Assembly: GCA_018239715.1 (NCBI GenBank)
Contig: JAFEGW010000007.1
Span: 62,001-126,000 of the forward strand
Source of the DNA: Verrucomicrobiota bacterium
GTDB lineage: Bacteria; Chlamydiota; Chlamydiia; Chlamydiales; Rhabdochlamydiaceae
Length of the DNA: 64,000 nucleotides
Direction: 5' to 3'
Numbering within the stretch: position 1 is the stretch's first letter; each line of letters begins with the position of its first letter. Under the pieces are notes generated by a model. That model did not search any database, had not been told where the DNA came from, and saw nothing but the letters and a program-made list of their open reading frames with translations. Position numbers and translations under genes: made by a program. Shown piece by piece: positions 26,486 to 35,902 of this stretch.

Positions 26486-28444
26486 ATGTTAAAGAGAATT
26501 TTTTTCTTGCTGTGCTTGCCCTGTGCTTTTCTGAGGGCCGTTCCGATGGAAGAGGCTTCATCTAAATTTTCAAAAGGGCCTGCCCCGGCCTGGGTGAAAC
26601 CGTGCGACTTTATAGAGGCAACCGTCAAACCGTCGCAGGTTAATATTCAGCAACTTCTCGATGACGTACAGATCAATTGGGAAGAAAAAACTCGATATGT
26701 CCATAAAGTCATCAAGATTTTGAGCCAGGCAGGAGCCGAAGGATTGACTAAATTATCCATCGATTTTGATCCTTCCTATCAGCATGTGATAGTCCATGCT
26801 ATCCGGGTTCTTAGAAATGGAGAATCGATCGACTGTTTAGAAAAGTCCCATCATAAACTACTTCAACGTGAGGAATCTTTAGACCAAAATCTCTACGAGG
26901 GTAAGCTTTCCTTAGTCTATTTTCTCAATGATATTCGTCCCGGAGATATCTTTGATTTCTCCTGCTCACTGGTAGGGGAAAGTCCTCTATGGTCTTCTCA
27001 TTTTTCCGATACCATGATTCTTCAGGGTTCTTCTGCAGCGATCGAGAAAATTTATCGTCGTATTTTGATACATCCTGATACTCCCTTGCAGATGAAGCAG
27101 TTCCATACCTCTCTGCAACCTCAAGCCGTTGATCTCTCTTCCTCGCTTCGGGAATGGTCATGGGAAGTTTTGGAAACTCCTTCTTTAACTAGAGAGGATG
27201 AAGAGCCTTCTTGGTATAATCCGGTGGCGCGTGTCCAGATCAGTCAATATAAAAACTGGCAAGAAGTCGTGGGGAAAGTCCTTCCTCTTTTTACTTTACC
27301 TGAAGATCTTAGGACAAACGCTTCTCCCGAAATGGCTGCGCTTGTCAATAAGTGGATGGAATCTACAGAGGATGTTTTTCAAAGAGCTACTTTAGCGCTC
27401 AGATTTATGCAAGATGAAGTAAAATATATGGGTTTTGAAGATGGAATGGGAGGTTGGAAGCCCACAGACCCGCGCGTGGTCTTGGACCGCCGTTTTGGAG
27501 ATTGCAAAGACAAATCCCTCCTTCTCCTTGCTTTGCTCAAGCTAATGGATATCCGTTCAGCTCCTGTTTTAGTCGAAGCCGAAATGGGTAAAAGATTACC
27601 CGAAGTTCTTCCGGCACCTTATTTCAATCATGTGGTCTTGAGGATTGAGATCAATGGCACTTATTATTGGGTAGATCCTACCATGACTTATCAAGGAGGA
27701 TCCCTGGCTACTAATTATTTCCCTGGCTATGAGTGGGGACTTGTGGTTGCTGAAGGAACGACCGAGCTTACTGCTCTGCCGCCCGAGATTGCCAGAAGGC
27801 CGCTAGAAATCCACACATCCATTGTTTTTACATCCCCTGACACGGCCGAACTGAAAATAGAGCAAACTCTTGATGGAAATAGGGCTGAAGGGATGCGACA
27901 AGTTATCCAAGTTGTCGGACTCCGAGAATTGCGTCGTGCATCTTTGGAAGATACGCAGAAAATCTATAAAGGAGCTTCTGTGATCAACCCCTTATCAATT
28001 CAAGATGATCGAGAAAAGAATGAGGTAAAGATCCATGAACATTATAAAATCTCCTCACGCACTCGGATGGGCAAAAAAATGGTCAAGGTCATTTCTGCTG
28101 TTTTAGAGGAAAATCTCGATGACAATATCAACTTAGAAAGGGCTTCTCCTTACGCTCTTGCTCATCCTCTATGGGTGAAGGAGCATATCCATATTGAGAA
28201 TCCGTTCAATGACTGGGCTCCTGATACCGAAGAGGCCCACTATGAGAATGAAGTCATTCACTTCCATTATGGGATGAAGAGAGAAGGGCAAACGGCCGAT
28301 TTCGATTACGAGCTTAAGCATCTGAAAGATCACGTCCCTGTCGATTGCATCCAAGATTATTGGAATCTCATCCATGAAGTAGAGCCGAATCCTTCTCTGG
28401 AGCTGGTCATTTCTTCCAAGCCTGTATCGGAGAATATAAAATGA
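26486..28444 (+). CDS. Secreted DUF3857/transglutaminase-like protein
   Basis: A 652-residue protein with a signal peptide (MLKRIFFLLCLPCAFLRAVP). A DUF3857 beta-sandwich domain is at about 50-230, followed by a transglutaminase-like domain with the catalytic Cys in FGDCKDKSLL, the His in FNHVVLRIE and the Asp in WVDPTMTYQGG. All three catalytic residues are present. A C-terminal beta-rich region (DUF2569-like position) follows. In this group the enzymatic role is not established. The frame starts with GTG at 26480, but ATG at 26486 has GAGGTGG upstream. It overlaps the next gene by ATGA, so they are translationally coupled. Confidence 0.85.
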   Translation: MLKRIFFLLCLPCAFLRAVPMEEASSKFSKGPAPAWVKPCDFIEATVKPSQVNIQQLLDDVQINWEEKTRYVHKVIKILSQAGAEGLTKLSIDFDPSYQHVIVHAIRVLRNGESIDCLEKSHHKLLQREESLDQNLYEGKLSLVYFLNDIRPGDIFDFSCSLVGESPLWSSHFSDTMILQGSSAAIEKIYRRILIHPDTPLQMKQFHTSLQPQAVDLSSSLREWSWEVLETPSLTREDEEPSWYNPVARVQISQYKNWQEVVGKVLPLFTLPEDLRTNASPEMAALVNKWMESTEDVFQRATLALRFMQDEVKYMGFEDGMGGWKPTDPRVVLDRRFGDCKDKSLLLLALLKLMDIRSAPVLVEAEMGKRLPEVLPAPYFNHVVLRIEINGTYYWVDPTMTYQGGSLATNYFPGYEWGLVVAEGTTELTALPPEIARRPLEIHTSIVFTSPDTAELKIEQTLDGNRAEGMRQVIQVVGLRELRRASLEDTQKIYKGASVINPLSIQDDREKNEVKIHEHYKISSRTRMGKKMVKVISAVLEENLDDNINLERASPYALAHPLWVKEHIHIENPFNDWAPDTEEAHYENEVIHFHYGMKREGQTADFDYELKHLKDHVPVDCIQDYWNLIHEVEPNPSLELVISSKPVSENIK

Positions 28445-29571
28445 CAGCAGCATCGGCCGCAGATAAAGTAACAGGTAAGCCCTGGCAGTCGTTGACCACC
28501 TTTTATGCCACGACGACTTTTTCTGAAAAAGTGGGGCGGGTTGTTAACAATCTACTCTTTTCAGCCGCGGTGTATAGCGTTTATGCTCTGGCGAGCGGGA
28601 ATGTAAAACCTCTGCCTCGCCCTGCCTGTTACATGCTTATTGCTTGGGCTATTCGAAAAATTGCTGAAACCCTAGTGGGGTACTGCACCTACTTTGCAAT
28701 CTATAAATCTCAAGCCCAGCTTCAAGCAATGGAGGAAGTGGAGACACAAGATTTGGTGCGGAGGGGATATAGCATCCAGAGGATTTCTCTCAACAAGTCA
28801 GGTATCGCTTATAAGGCTATGCTCGTTACTCATCCAACTATTGAATCGAACCGCAAATGGTGCCTGACTGCTCTTGGAAATAATCAAGCCATGGAAGAGG
28901 GTTTATCAGCGGATGTTCACTACAATTTTGCCCGAAAATGCAATACTTTGATCATCAATGGCCCTGCTGTAGGTGGAAGCTTTCTTGAAAAACTTTGGGT
29001 ATTTCCTACGCGATATCAATTTGGGGCAGGATTTGAGGCTGGACTTCAACTTCTTGAAAAAGTTGTCCAAGCTACTCATATTGCGATCCGAGCCCATTCT
29101 TTGGGTAATGGGATGGTATCCGAAGGTATCCTGCAGCATGAGTTACAAATAGGCAAGGTGGCCTATTTACTGATTTCAGACCGGACATTTAGCCGCCTAT
29201 CCGTGATTGCCAGAATATTTATTGAACACATTCTTGGCGGCACACTCGGAACTGTTGTTGGAAGCGTCGCCACTCTGTTTTGTTATTTAACGGGCACAGA
29301 GCTCGATGGGATTGCGGCTGCTAAAAAGTTAACAGACTTAGGGCTTCCTCAGATCATCATTCAACATGGCATTGGACCAGGAACTGATCATGTTATTCCC
29401 GATGAGGCGGGCCTAGCTAAGGAATTCCCACAAGATAGACATAAAGATAAGTATCTTCTGCTCTCCGATCGTATTTGTCATAATGGCTTCGTTTCCAGCG
29501 ATGTCCAAAATCGGCTAGATCCGTTCATCGATCAATTCTTGCAATCCAGATCTCAGTTGCGTTTTCAATAA
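28441..29571 (+). CDS. CHLPS-like (DUF818) alpha/beta-hydrolase-like protein
   Basis: A 376-residue protein of the chlamydial CHLPS group. Two hydrophobic segments lie in the first 90 residues (LLFSAAVYSVYALASG, CYMLIAWAIRKIAETLVGYC). A soluble alpha/beta-hydrolase-like part follows with ATHIAIRAHSLGNGMV, whose AHSLGNG is a nucleophile-elbow-like motif, and a late His in IIQHGIGPGTDH. A further hydrophobic stretch is at about 260-285. The family is known from Chlamydia; its function is not known. The ATG overlaps the preceding stop. Catalytic activity is plausible but unproved. Confidence 0.65.
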   Translation: MTAASAADKVTGKPWQSLTTFYATTTFSEKVGRVVNNLLFSAAVYSVYALASGNVKPLPRPACYMLIAWAIRKIAETLVGYCTYFAIYKSQAQLQAMEEVETQDLVRRGYSIQRISLNKSGIAYKAMLVTHPTIESNRKWCLTALGNNQAMEEGLSADVHYNFARKCNTLIINGPAVGGSFLEKLWVFPTRYQFGAGFEAGLQLLEKVVQATHIAIRAHSLGNGMVSEGILQHELQIGKVAYLLISDRTFSRLSVIARIFIEHILGGTLGTVVGSVATLFCYLTGTELDGIAAAKKLTDLGLPQIIIQHGIGPGTDHVIPDEAGLAKEFPQDRHKDKYLLLSDRICHNGFVSSDVQNRLDPFIDQFLQSRSQLRFQ

Positions 29572-29716
29572 AACCAGTTTTCTTTCACCACTCGTCGCTG
29601 CCATTTGACCTCTTTTGCTCCCTTTTTTCAGCTTTTAATTTCTTTTTTTCCACCTATTGCCACTTTTCTTAATATTTTCGTAAATAGCTGATAATAGGTT
29701 GGTTGTGAATTTTTTT

Positions 29717-29736
29717 TGGGTGGCTAAAGGGGGTGA
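29717..29736 (+). promoter_or_regulatory. Possible MraZ-binding repeats
   Basis: Two G-rich direct repeats with 10-base spacing (TGGGTGGCTA, AAGGGGGTGA) lie upstream of mraZ. MraZ binds TGGGN repeats 10 bases apart in other bacteria. The match is rough. Confidence 0.3.
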
Positions 29737-29802
29737 AAAATCGGAAAGGACTTGCAGATTTGGGGAATCGGTGTTAAATTGTGGCAAAAGGTAAAAAATA
29801 TA

Positions 29803-30348
29803 GTGTCCAAGTTCTTCTTCAGCGGATCTAGCCATGCAAAACTCGACGGAAAGAATAGATTTGTTCTTCCGCAACAGATGCGTTTTGGCCTGGTGGAAAA
29901 CGGTGTTTTAGAATTTACGATTGCACTCGGCCTTGGCGGATGTTTAGCGATCTATCGCATGAGCGATATCGAGAAAATTGTCGAGAGATTTCAATCCAAG
30001 CAGCATCTCGCGAAATATCAAAAGTTTTTCACGCTGTTTTTCTCCACGCTCTATCAGACGACATGCGACTCACTGGGACGTATTTTACTTCCCTCCGTCC
30101 TGAAGCAAGCGGTCGATATTAAGAGCGAACTGGTCATCGCGGGCGTTCTCAATAAGATTGAGATTTGGCCGAAAGAGATTTATGACGCCCAGCTGAAAGC
30201 CGCCTTAGAAGGCAAAGATGGCGATTACGACTTAGCGAAAATGACAGAAGAAGCTTTTGCTCTCCTCGGAGAAGACGAAGAAGAGGAAGTATCGGCTGCA
30301 GCTAAGAAATTAGCTGAATTAAAAGATAAGGTCCTCAGCGAAACATGA
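29803..30348 (+). CDS. mraZ: Transcriptional regulator MraZ
   Basis: First gene of the division and cell-wall cluster. Two AbrB/SpoVT-like repeats are seen: LDGKNRFVLPQQMR near the N-terminus and CDSLGRILLPSVLK near residue 90, each with the conserved GR.xLP core. The GTG at 29803 gives an N-terminus (MSKFFFSGSSHAKLD) that matches the normal MraZ start, with AAAAGG upstream; the longer frame from a TTG at 29752 looks spurious. The C-terminal tail is an acidic then Lys/Ala-rich helix, longer than in most MraZ proteins. It overlaps rsmH by ATGA. MraZ usually represses this operon. Confidence 0.87.
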   Translation: MSKFFFSGSSHAKLDGKNRFVLPQQMRFGLVENGVLEFTIALGLGGCLAIYRMSDIEKIVERFQSKQHLAKYQKFFTLFFSTLYQTTCDSLGRILLPSVLKQAVDIKSELVIAGVLNKIEIWPKEIYDAQLKAALEGKDGDYDLAKMTEEAFALLGEDEEEEVSAAAKKLAELKDKVLSET

Positions 30349-31258
30349 CGCAGAAAAGAGAGCATGCGTCCGTCATGGTCGCTGAATGTTTAAAGTACTT
30401 CGAAGGAACCGACCTGAAAGTGTTTTTCGAAGGGACAGTGGGAGCCGGTGGGCATGCCGAGGCTATTTTAGAGGCCCATCCCGAGATTGACCTGTATATA
30501 GCTTGTGACAGGGACCCAGAAGCCCTTGCACTGGCAGAGACCAGGCTGAAGGCCTGGAAAAATAAAGTGGAGTTCGTCCGAGGAAATTTCGGCGATCTCG
30601 ACACGATTCTTCAGAAAAGGGGAATCCAACAAGTGAATGGTTTTTTTTTGACCTAGGGGTATCATCCATGCAATTCGATAAAGGATACAAAGGCTTTAGC
30701 TTTTCGAAAGAGGGACCTCTCGATATGAGAATGGATCCTGAAGATGATCTGACCGCCAGTGAAATCGTCAACCGATATTCCGAGCAAAAACTCGGAGAAA
30801 TCTTCCGTGAATATGGTGAAGAGCCCCATTGGAAAAAAGCCGCCCGCGCCATCGTCGAAGCTCGTTATAAAAAACCGATTGAAACCACCCAGCAGCTTGC
30901 TGCTCTTTTAATGGACGCGCTTGGGTTCAAACGGGGTGGAAGACTGCATCCTGCAACGCTCGTTTTCCAAGCCCTCCGCATCGTCGTCAATAAAGAACTC
31001 GACGCCATCCAAAACGGCCTGACCAAAGCTCTCCGTTTTCTAGCTAAAGGTGGAAAAGTCGGAGCCATCAGCTTCCATAGTTTGGAAGATCGCTTGGTAA
31101 AAAATATTTTCAGATCGGCCTGCCACCGGGATAAAAAAGACGGCGGAGCTCCTTTCATGAAGCTTTTAACTAAAAAGCCTTTAGTGCCGAGCTATGCCGA
31201 GATGAGAGCTAATCCAAGGTCTCGCAGTGCCAAGATGCGCTTTGTCGAAAAAACATAA
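30345..31258 (+). CDS. rsmH: 16S rRNA m4C1402 methyltransferase RsmH, split by a frameshift
   Basis: RsmH (MraW) N4-methylates C1402 of 16S rRNA. The first frame (103 residues) has SAM-binding motif parts FEGTVGAGGHAEAILE and YIACDRDPEALALAE and ends at a TAG just after a run of nine T at 30641-30649. The second frame carries the remainder (FDKGYKGFSFSKEGPLDMRM, then GGKVGAISFHSLEDRLVK and the C-terminal SRSAKMRF) with no lost residues. Adding one T gives NGFFFDLGVSSMQF, the exact family motif, and a 304-residue protein of normal length. So the gene is intact except for one base in a homopolymer. Both strand context and spacing to mraZ and ftsL are normal. A sequencing error, transcriptional slippage or -1 ribosomal frameshifting are all possible. 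Confidence 0.88.
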
Positions 31259-31276
31259 AGGAGAGAGGGGGGAGTC

Positions 31277-31639
31277 ATGTACAGCAGCATTTTTCTTCGA
31301 CTCTCTACATGCCTCGCGTTTTTTAGCTTTTGCATCTACTCCTATTTAAATAAGCACAATACTTGCACGGAGCTGAAAATGAAGCTGCCTAAGCTGACCA
31401 AAGAGATCGAAGCGATCAGCGAGGTCAATGCCAATCTCCAGTACAAAATCGAGTGTTTTGAGAACCCTCAGAACTTGCTAAGTCTGGCCGCCCATCCGGA
31501 ATACGCCCACCTTAAATTTCCTTTTACAGAAGAAGTTGTTACGGTAAAGGAGGGGCTTGCGCTACAATGGGACGCGCCTGAGCAAAAAACCGAGCAAGCG
31601 AAGGCAAAGACAGCTGTTGTTGTCGGTGCTAAGCAATAA
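31277..31639 (+). CDS. ftsL: FtsL-like division protein
   Basis: A 120-residue bitopic protein: short N-terminus, one membrane helix (IFLRLSTCLAFFSFCIYSYL), then a short coiled coil (LTKEIEAISEVNANLQYKIE) and an Ala/Lys-rich tail. This layout and its place between rsmH and ftsI identify it as FtsL (CT271-like from memory), which together with partners activates septal synthesis. Sequence alone would not prove it, since FtsL is poorly conserved. A strong ribosome site, GGAGAGAGGGGGG, precedes the ATG. Confidence 0.8.
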   Translation: MYSSIFLRLSTCLAFFSFCIYSYLNKHNTCTELKMKLPKLTKEIEAISEVNANLQYKIECFENPQNLLSLAAHPEYAHLKFPFTEEVVTVKEGLALQWDAPEQKTEQAKAKTAVVVGAKQ

Positions 31640-31663
31640 TTTTCTGTAGTATTAATATCTGTT

Positions 31664-33628
31664 ATGTCCGAAAAAACTCCTCCGACTTCTTATGACCGGC
31701 GTCTGCTTGTTTTTGTCGCGCTCTTTTTGTTATTTCTCTTTTCTTTGCTTTTAGTTCAGTTTTATAAGATTCAGATTATCGATGGAGAGAAGTGGCGGAG
31801 AGCTGCCGACCGGCAGCACCGGCTCTCGGTGATCGAGCCGTATTGCCGAGGCGTATTTTATTCCAATACTTCTGTCAAAAAAGGGCATCCTGAAAAGGCG
31901 CAGCCTTTTGTGATCGATGTGCCCCGGTTCCATCTTTATGCCGATCCAGCGGCTATTCCGGAGGCCTGCCGCCAAGAGATCACTCAAAAATTGAAGCAAA
32001 CGCTGCAGCTTTCCGATGCCGATCAGAAGAAGGTGCTTATGCAGCTCGGCAAAAAGAGCCGCAGCCGCAAGCTCATTTTATGGCTCACACGGGAGATGCA
32101 CGATCAAGTCGTGAAATGGTGGCAGCCGTATGCCAGATCTCACAAAATACCACGCAATGCTCTTTTCTTTGTCCACGATTATAAAAGGTCATACCCTTTT
32201 GGCAAATTGCTAGGTCAAATTCTCCATACAGTCCGTTCGGAGCGGGAGCAGGCGCTCCAACAATGCGTCCCCACCGGAGGACTTGAACTTTCTTTGAATA
32301 AGTATTTGAAAGGGGAAGACGGCAAGAGGGTGATTTTACGCTCTCCCCGCCAGCCTTTAGAAACAGGGACTGTCGTTAAAGAGCCGCAGCATGGGGCAGA
32401 TGTCTATTTAACGATCAATCATCACCTCCAAGCCATCGCCGAAGAGGAGATCGCCAAAGCCGTCAAAAGCGCTAATGCCACCGATGGCTGGGCTGTGATG
32501 ATGGACCCTTATACCGGGGAAATCTTAGCTTGGGCGCAATATCCTTATTTCGATCCTTCGAATTACAGAGAATATTTCAATGATCCGAAAAAAGAAGAGC
32601 ATACGAAAGTCAAAGCGATCACCGATCCGTATGAGCCGGGATCGACGTTCAAAGACATTACGATTGCCATCTGTTTAAGAGCCAATACCGAACTCAAGAA
32701 GCAAGGGAAGGCACCTCTCTTTTCCATTGAAGAAAAAATCGCCACAACGGCCCGCAACTTCCCGGGAAGAGGTAAGCCTTTAAAGGATACCCACCATTAC
32801 AGCTATCTCAACATGTATATGGCGATGCAAAAATCCTCCAACGTCTATATGGCGACCTTGATCCAGCGGGTCATTGAACGGATGGGAGAAGCTTGGTATC
32901 GGAAGGCTCTGGAAGATTTTGGCATGGGAACCAAGACCGGCATTGAACTGCCTGCCGAAAGCAGCGGTTTTTTGCCCAGGCCGGGAAAAGCCTATCAAAG
33001 TGGCGCTCCTGAATGGTCCAAAGCAACGCCTTGGTCTTTAGCCATCGGGCATAACGTTTTAGTCAATAGCTTGCAGATGATCCGCGCCTATGGGATTTTT
33101 GCGAACGGGGGATTGGATGTGAAACCGACGCTCGTCCGCAAGATCGTCAAAAAAGACGGCACGGTGATTTTGGACAATACCGCTCCTAAAGCTTCCCGCC
33201 GTATCCTAGATCCCGCCGATGTCAAAGAAATCAACAAGGCCATGCAGTTTGTCACTCAAGCCGGAGGAACAGCTCGCAAGGGAAATATCCCCGGCTACAC
33301 GGAAGTTGGAAAAACCGGCACGACGGAAAAAGTCATCAATGGAGTCTATTCTAAAAAAGACCATATCTCGACCTTCATTGGATTTGCTCCAGCAAACCAA
33401 CCCCGTTTTGTCCTGTTGGTCGCGATTGATAACCCCGAGTACAAATATACCCCCGGCGTAGGCAGGAACCAAATGGGCGGAACCTGCGCTGCTCCTGCTT
33501 TTAAAGAGATCGGCCTCCGATCTCTCCACTATCTGGGCGTGCCTCAAGACGATCCTCAGAATAATGCCTGGGAGAAAGAAGTCAAAGAACTCCGAGAACT
33601 TTTTGAGAAATGGAACCACCCTAAATGA
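31664..33628 (+). CDS. ftsI: Septal peptidoglycan transpeptidase FtsI (PBP3)
   Basis: A 654-residue class B penicillin-binding protein that cross-links septal peptidoglycan. One N-terminal membrane helix (about residues 14-34) is followed by the pedestal domain (about 60-230). The transpeptidase domain has the SxxK motif STFK with Ser327, the SxN motif in KSSNVYMA, and KTGTTEK. All three active-site motifs are intact. No PASTA domains are seen. It overlaps murE by ATGA. In chlamydiae PBP3 works at the transient septal ring alongside MreB; that role is inferred from the family. It is 25 bases after the ftsL stop with no clear ribosome site. Confidence 0.95.
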   Translation: MSEKTPPTSYDRRLLVFVALFLLFLFSLLLVQFYKIQIIDGEKWRRAADRQHRLSVIEPYCRGVFYSNTSVKKGHPEKAQPFVIDVPRFHLYADPAAIPEACRQEITQKLKQTLQLSDADQKKVLMQLGKKSRSRKLILWLTREMHDQVVKWWQPYARSHKIPRNALFFVHDYKRSYPFGKLLGQILHTVRSEREQALQQCVPTGGLELSLNKYLKGEDGKRVILRSPRQPLETGTVVKEPQHGADVYLTINHHLQAIAEEEIAKAVKSANATDGWAVMMDPYTGEILAWAQYPYFDPSNYREYFNDPKKEEHTKVKAITDPYEPGSTFKDITIAICLRANTELKKQGKAPLFSIEEKIATTARNFPGRGKPLKDTHHYSYLNMYMAMQKSSNVYMATLIQRVIERMGEAWYRKALEDFGMGTKTGIELPAESSGFLPRPGKAYQSGAPEWSKATPWSLAIGHNVLVNSLQMIRAYGIFANGGLDVKPTLVRKIVKKDGTVILDNTAPKASRRILDPADVKEINKAMQFVTQAGGTARKGNIPGYTEVGKTGTTEKVINGVYSKKDHISTFIGFAPANQPRFVLLVAIDNPEYKYTPGVGRNQMGGTCAAPAFKEIGLRSLHYLGVPQDDPQNNAWEKEVKELRELFEKWNHPK

Positions 33629-35061
33629 AATTAAAGCAGCTGTTTAAAGAGATCGATGTCACGTGGAAAGGGAATAAAGAGCAGGAGATCTTTTCGATCA
33701 CTGCCAACTCTAAAAACGTCGCTCCCGGCGCGCTTTTTTTAGCTAAGCGGGGAAAAACAGGCGACGGGCACAAATATATCGCCGAGGCAATCTCCGCAGG
33801 CGCGGTGGCTGTTTTGACCGATACCTACGACCCCTTTCTAACGACCGTTCAAATCATTCATCCTGATGTCAGCAGCCTGGAGGCTCTTTTAGCCCAGCGA
33901 TTCTATCAAAATCCGACCGCTCAGCTCTCGATTTTTGGCGTCACCGGAACCAGCGGCAAAACAACGACGACTTATCTCCTCAAATACCTTCTCGAGCAAG
34001 AGGGGCTTTGCGGCCTTGTCGGAACAGTCTCTTGGATGACCGGAAAAAAAGTCATCCCTGCTACCCTCACAACGCCAGATCAGCTCACTCTCATGGAACT
34101 CTTCCATGAAATGGGAAAAGAAGGGTGCAAGAGAGCTGTGATGGAAGTCTCTTCTCATGCCATCGATCAAGGAAGGACCCAAGGCATCTCTTATGCAGCA
34201 GCAGTCTTTACGAATCTGACCCAAGACCATCTTGATTACCACCATACGATGGAAGAATATGCAGCGGCTAAAGCTAAGCTGTTCAAAGGCCTTAAGCCGA
34301 CGGCTTATGCGATTATCAACGGCGATGACAACTGGGCGGATCGGATGGTTCAAAACTGCTCTGCACCGATTATTAGATACGGATTGCAGCCGCGGTTGGA
34401 TCTTTTTGCTGCGGATCTTGAGCTCTCGGCCCAAGGAATGAAATTTGTAGTCCATTGGAAAGGGGAGAAGGTCGCTTTTAAAACCCCGCTGATCGGACGG
34501 TTTAATATTTATAATATCCTGGCAGCGACAGCAGTCGCGTTAACGCAGGGGCAAAAGCTCCCTGCTATCGCTGACAAGCTCGAAGGGTTTACCGGCGTTC
34601 CGGGCCGTTTGGAGCGGGTGGTCAACTCCCGCAACCTCCAGGTCTTTGTCGACTATTCCCACAAACCCGACGCGCTGAAAAATGTCCTTCAAACCTTAAA
34701 AGAATTTAAAAAAGGGCGGTTGATCACTGTCTTTGGATGCGGAGGAAACCGAGATGCTCAGAAACGGCCTCAGATGGCCGCTATTTCTGAGAGCCTCTCC
34801 GATTTTAGTATCGTGACCAACGACAATCCCCGTGGGGAAGATCCGGAGGAGATTGCCCGTCAAATCATCACGGGCTTTCAGGATAAAAATTATTTCGTTC
34901 AACTCGACCGCAAAAAAGCAATCGAGCACGCCTTGAATCTCGCGACTCCCGATGATATCGTCCTCATCGCAGGGAAAGGGCATGAGACCTACCAGATTTT
35001 TGCCCACCAAACGATCGTCTTCGATGATCGGGAGATTGCAAAGCAAGCTTGCGAGCCTTAA
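33625..35061 (+). CDS. murE: UDP-MurNAc-tripeptide synthetase MurE
   Basis: MurE adds the third residue of the stem peptide. The 478-residue protein has the ATP-binding motif GTSGKTTT at 108-115, the conserved middle EVSSHAIDQGR, and the DNPRGEDP motif that marks meso-diaminopimelate specificity. This fits dapF in the same window, which supplies mDAP. The N-terminal UDP-binding domain is complete. The ATG overlaps the ftsI stop. The next gene, amiA, follows after 6 bases. Confidence 0.97.
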   Translation: MKLKQLFKEIDVTWKGNKEQEIFSITANSKNVAPGALFLAKRGKTGDGHKYIAEAISAGAVAVLTDTYDPFLTTVQIIHPDVSSLEALLAQRFYQNPTAQLSIFGVTGTSGKTTTTYLLKYLLEQEGLCGLVGTVSWMTGKKVIPATLTTPDQLTLMELFHEMGKEGCKRAVMEVSSHAIDQGRTQGISYAAAVFTNLTQDHLDYHHTMEEYAAAKAKLFKGLKPTAYAIINGDDNWADRMVQNCSAPIIRYGLQPRLDLFAADLELSAQGMKFVVHWKGEKVAFKTPLIGRFNIYNILAATAVALTQGQKLPAIADKLEGFTGVPGRLERVVNSRNLQVFVDYSHKPDALKNVLQTLKEFKKGRLITVFGCGGNRDAQKRPQMAAISESLSDFSIVTNDNPRGEDPEEIARQIITGFQDKNYFVQLDRKKAIEHALNLATPDDIVLIAGKGHETYQIFAHQTIVFDDREIAKQACEP

Positions 35062-35067
35062 GCCTCT

Positions 35068-35751
35068 ATGCTAAACTCCCCATTCATGCGCAAATTTTTG
35101 CTCGGGCTGCTCTTTTGTTTTCTAGTTCCTCTCTATGGAAATGATCCTCACTGCGCCTATAAACCTCTCCGGTCGTATAAAATCTCCGTTCCTCAGCATG
35201 CCAAGCCGCTGATCATTTTAGATGCGGGACATGGCGGCACGGACGAGGGAGCCAAGATCCATTATTTCATGGAGAAGCGGCTGACGCTGATGACCACGCT
35301 CCTTCTGAGAAAATATCTCAATGAGATGGGCTACCGTGTCATCATGACCCGTTCCAAAGATGTTTTCATCCCGCTCGAGAGGCGGGTTTCGATAGCGAAT
35401 AAAACAAAAGCTGTCATGTTCGTCAGCATCCATTACAATTCCTCTCCTTCTCCCGATGCCCATGGGATTGAGATCTTCTATCATAACGGCAGCGACCATA
35501 AGAGAGCTCAGCAATCGAAGCAGCTCGGCTCCTCGATCTTATCAGAGCTGATCGCAGAGACCCACGCCCTCTCCCGCGGCGTCAAAAATGGGAACTTCCA
35601 TGTCATCCGAGAAACCTCGATGCCTGCCGTCTTGGTGGAAGGGGGATTCATGACCAACACTGAAGAGCGGAGCAACCTCCGAGATAAAAAATATCTCGAA
35701 AAAATCGCTAAGGGTGTAGCTCAGGGAATCGACAAATTTGTTAAAAATTAA
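35068..35751 (+). CDS. amiA: N-acetylmuramoyl-L-alanine amidase AmiA
   Basis: A 227-residue amidase of the zinc-dependent AmiA/AmiC family (Amidase_3) that cleaves the stem peptide from MurNAc. An N-terminal signal peptide is evident (MRKFLLGLLFCFLVPLYG after the sixth residue). Metal and catalytic motifs ILDAGHGGTDEG, the acidic residue in RRVSIANK-type helix and the C-terminal VEGGFMTNTEER are present. In Chlamydia the homologue was shown to turn over peptidoglycan in division (family knowledge). It is short and lacks an AMIN domain. The start at 35068 or 35086 is undecided, as neither has a good ribosome site. Confidence 0.92.
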   Translation: MLNSPFMRKFLLGLLFCFLVPLYGNDPHCAYKPLRSYKISVPQHAKPLIILDAGHGGTDEGAKIHYFMEKRLTLMTTLLLRKYLNEMGYRVIMTRSKDVFIPLERRVSIANKTKAVMFVSIHYNSSPSPDAHGIEIFYHNGSDHKRAQQSKQLGSSILSELIAETHALSRGVKNGNFHVIRETSMPAVLVEGGFMTNTEERSNLRDKKYLEKIAKGVAQGIDKFVKN

Positions 35752-35798
35752 AGCTTTTTTTTAGCTTCCAGCGAAAACCGGCTGGTCGGCACAATTTT

Positions 35799-35828
35799 TT
35801 GCGAAGGATATTCTAGGGTGTGTATAAT
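35799..35828 (+). promoter_or_regulatory. Likely gnd promoter, sigma-66 type
   Basis: TTGCGA and TATAAT on the plus strand are separated by 18 bases. The -10 is a perfect consensus. The predicted start near 35835 falls in the tRNA-Arg gene, so the transcript would be antisense to it before reaching gnd at 35936. Confidence 0.6.
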
Positions 35829-35829
35829 G

Positions 35830-35902
35830 CGTCCTCGGCGCGAATTGAACGCGCGACCTGCCGCTTAGGAGGCGACCGCTCTATCCACTGAGCTACGAGG
35901 AC
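35830..35902 (-). tRNA. tRNA-Arg (anticodon CCU)
   Basis: Read on the minus strand the 73 bases fold into a full cloverleaf. The acceptor stem GTCCTCG/CGAGGAC is perfect. The D arm holds TAGCTCAGTGGATAGAGC, the anticodon loop is CTCCTAA with anticodon CCT (CCU in RNA, reading AGG), and the T arm holds GTTCAATTC. The 3' end is not encoded as CCA: the sequence after the discriminator G is CAT, so CCA must be added enzymatically. It lies opposite in strand to gnd and amiA. Confidence 0.93.

Noticed and set aside
30463-30852. Minus-strand frames over rsmH
   Set aside because: Shadows of the conserved RsmH coding sequence, with no domain support.
35750-35790. Terminator after amiA
   Set aside because: Only a 5-bp AAGCT/AGCTT stem around a T-run and an unrelated CCAGC/GCTGG pair are present; too weak to call.
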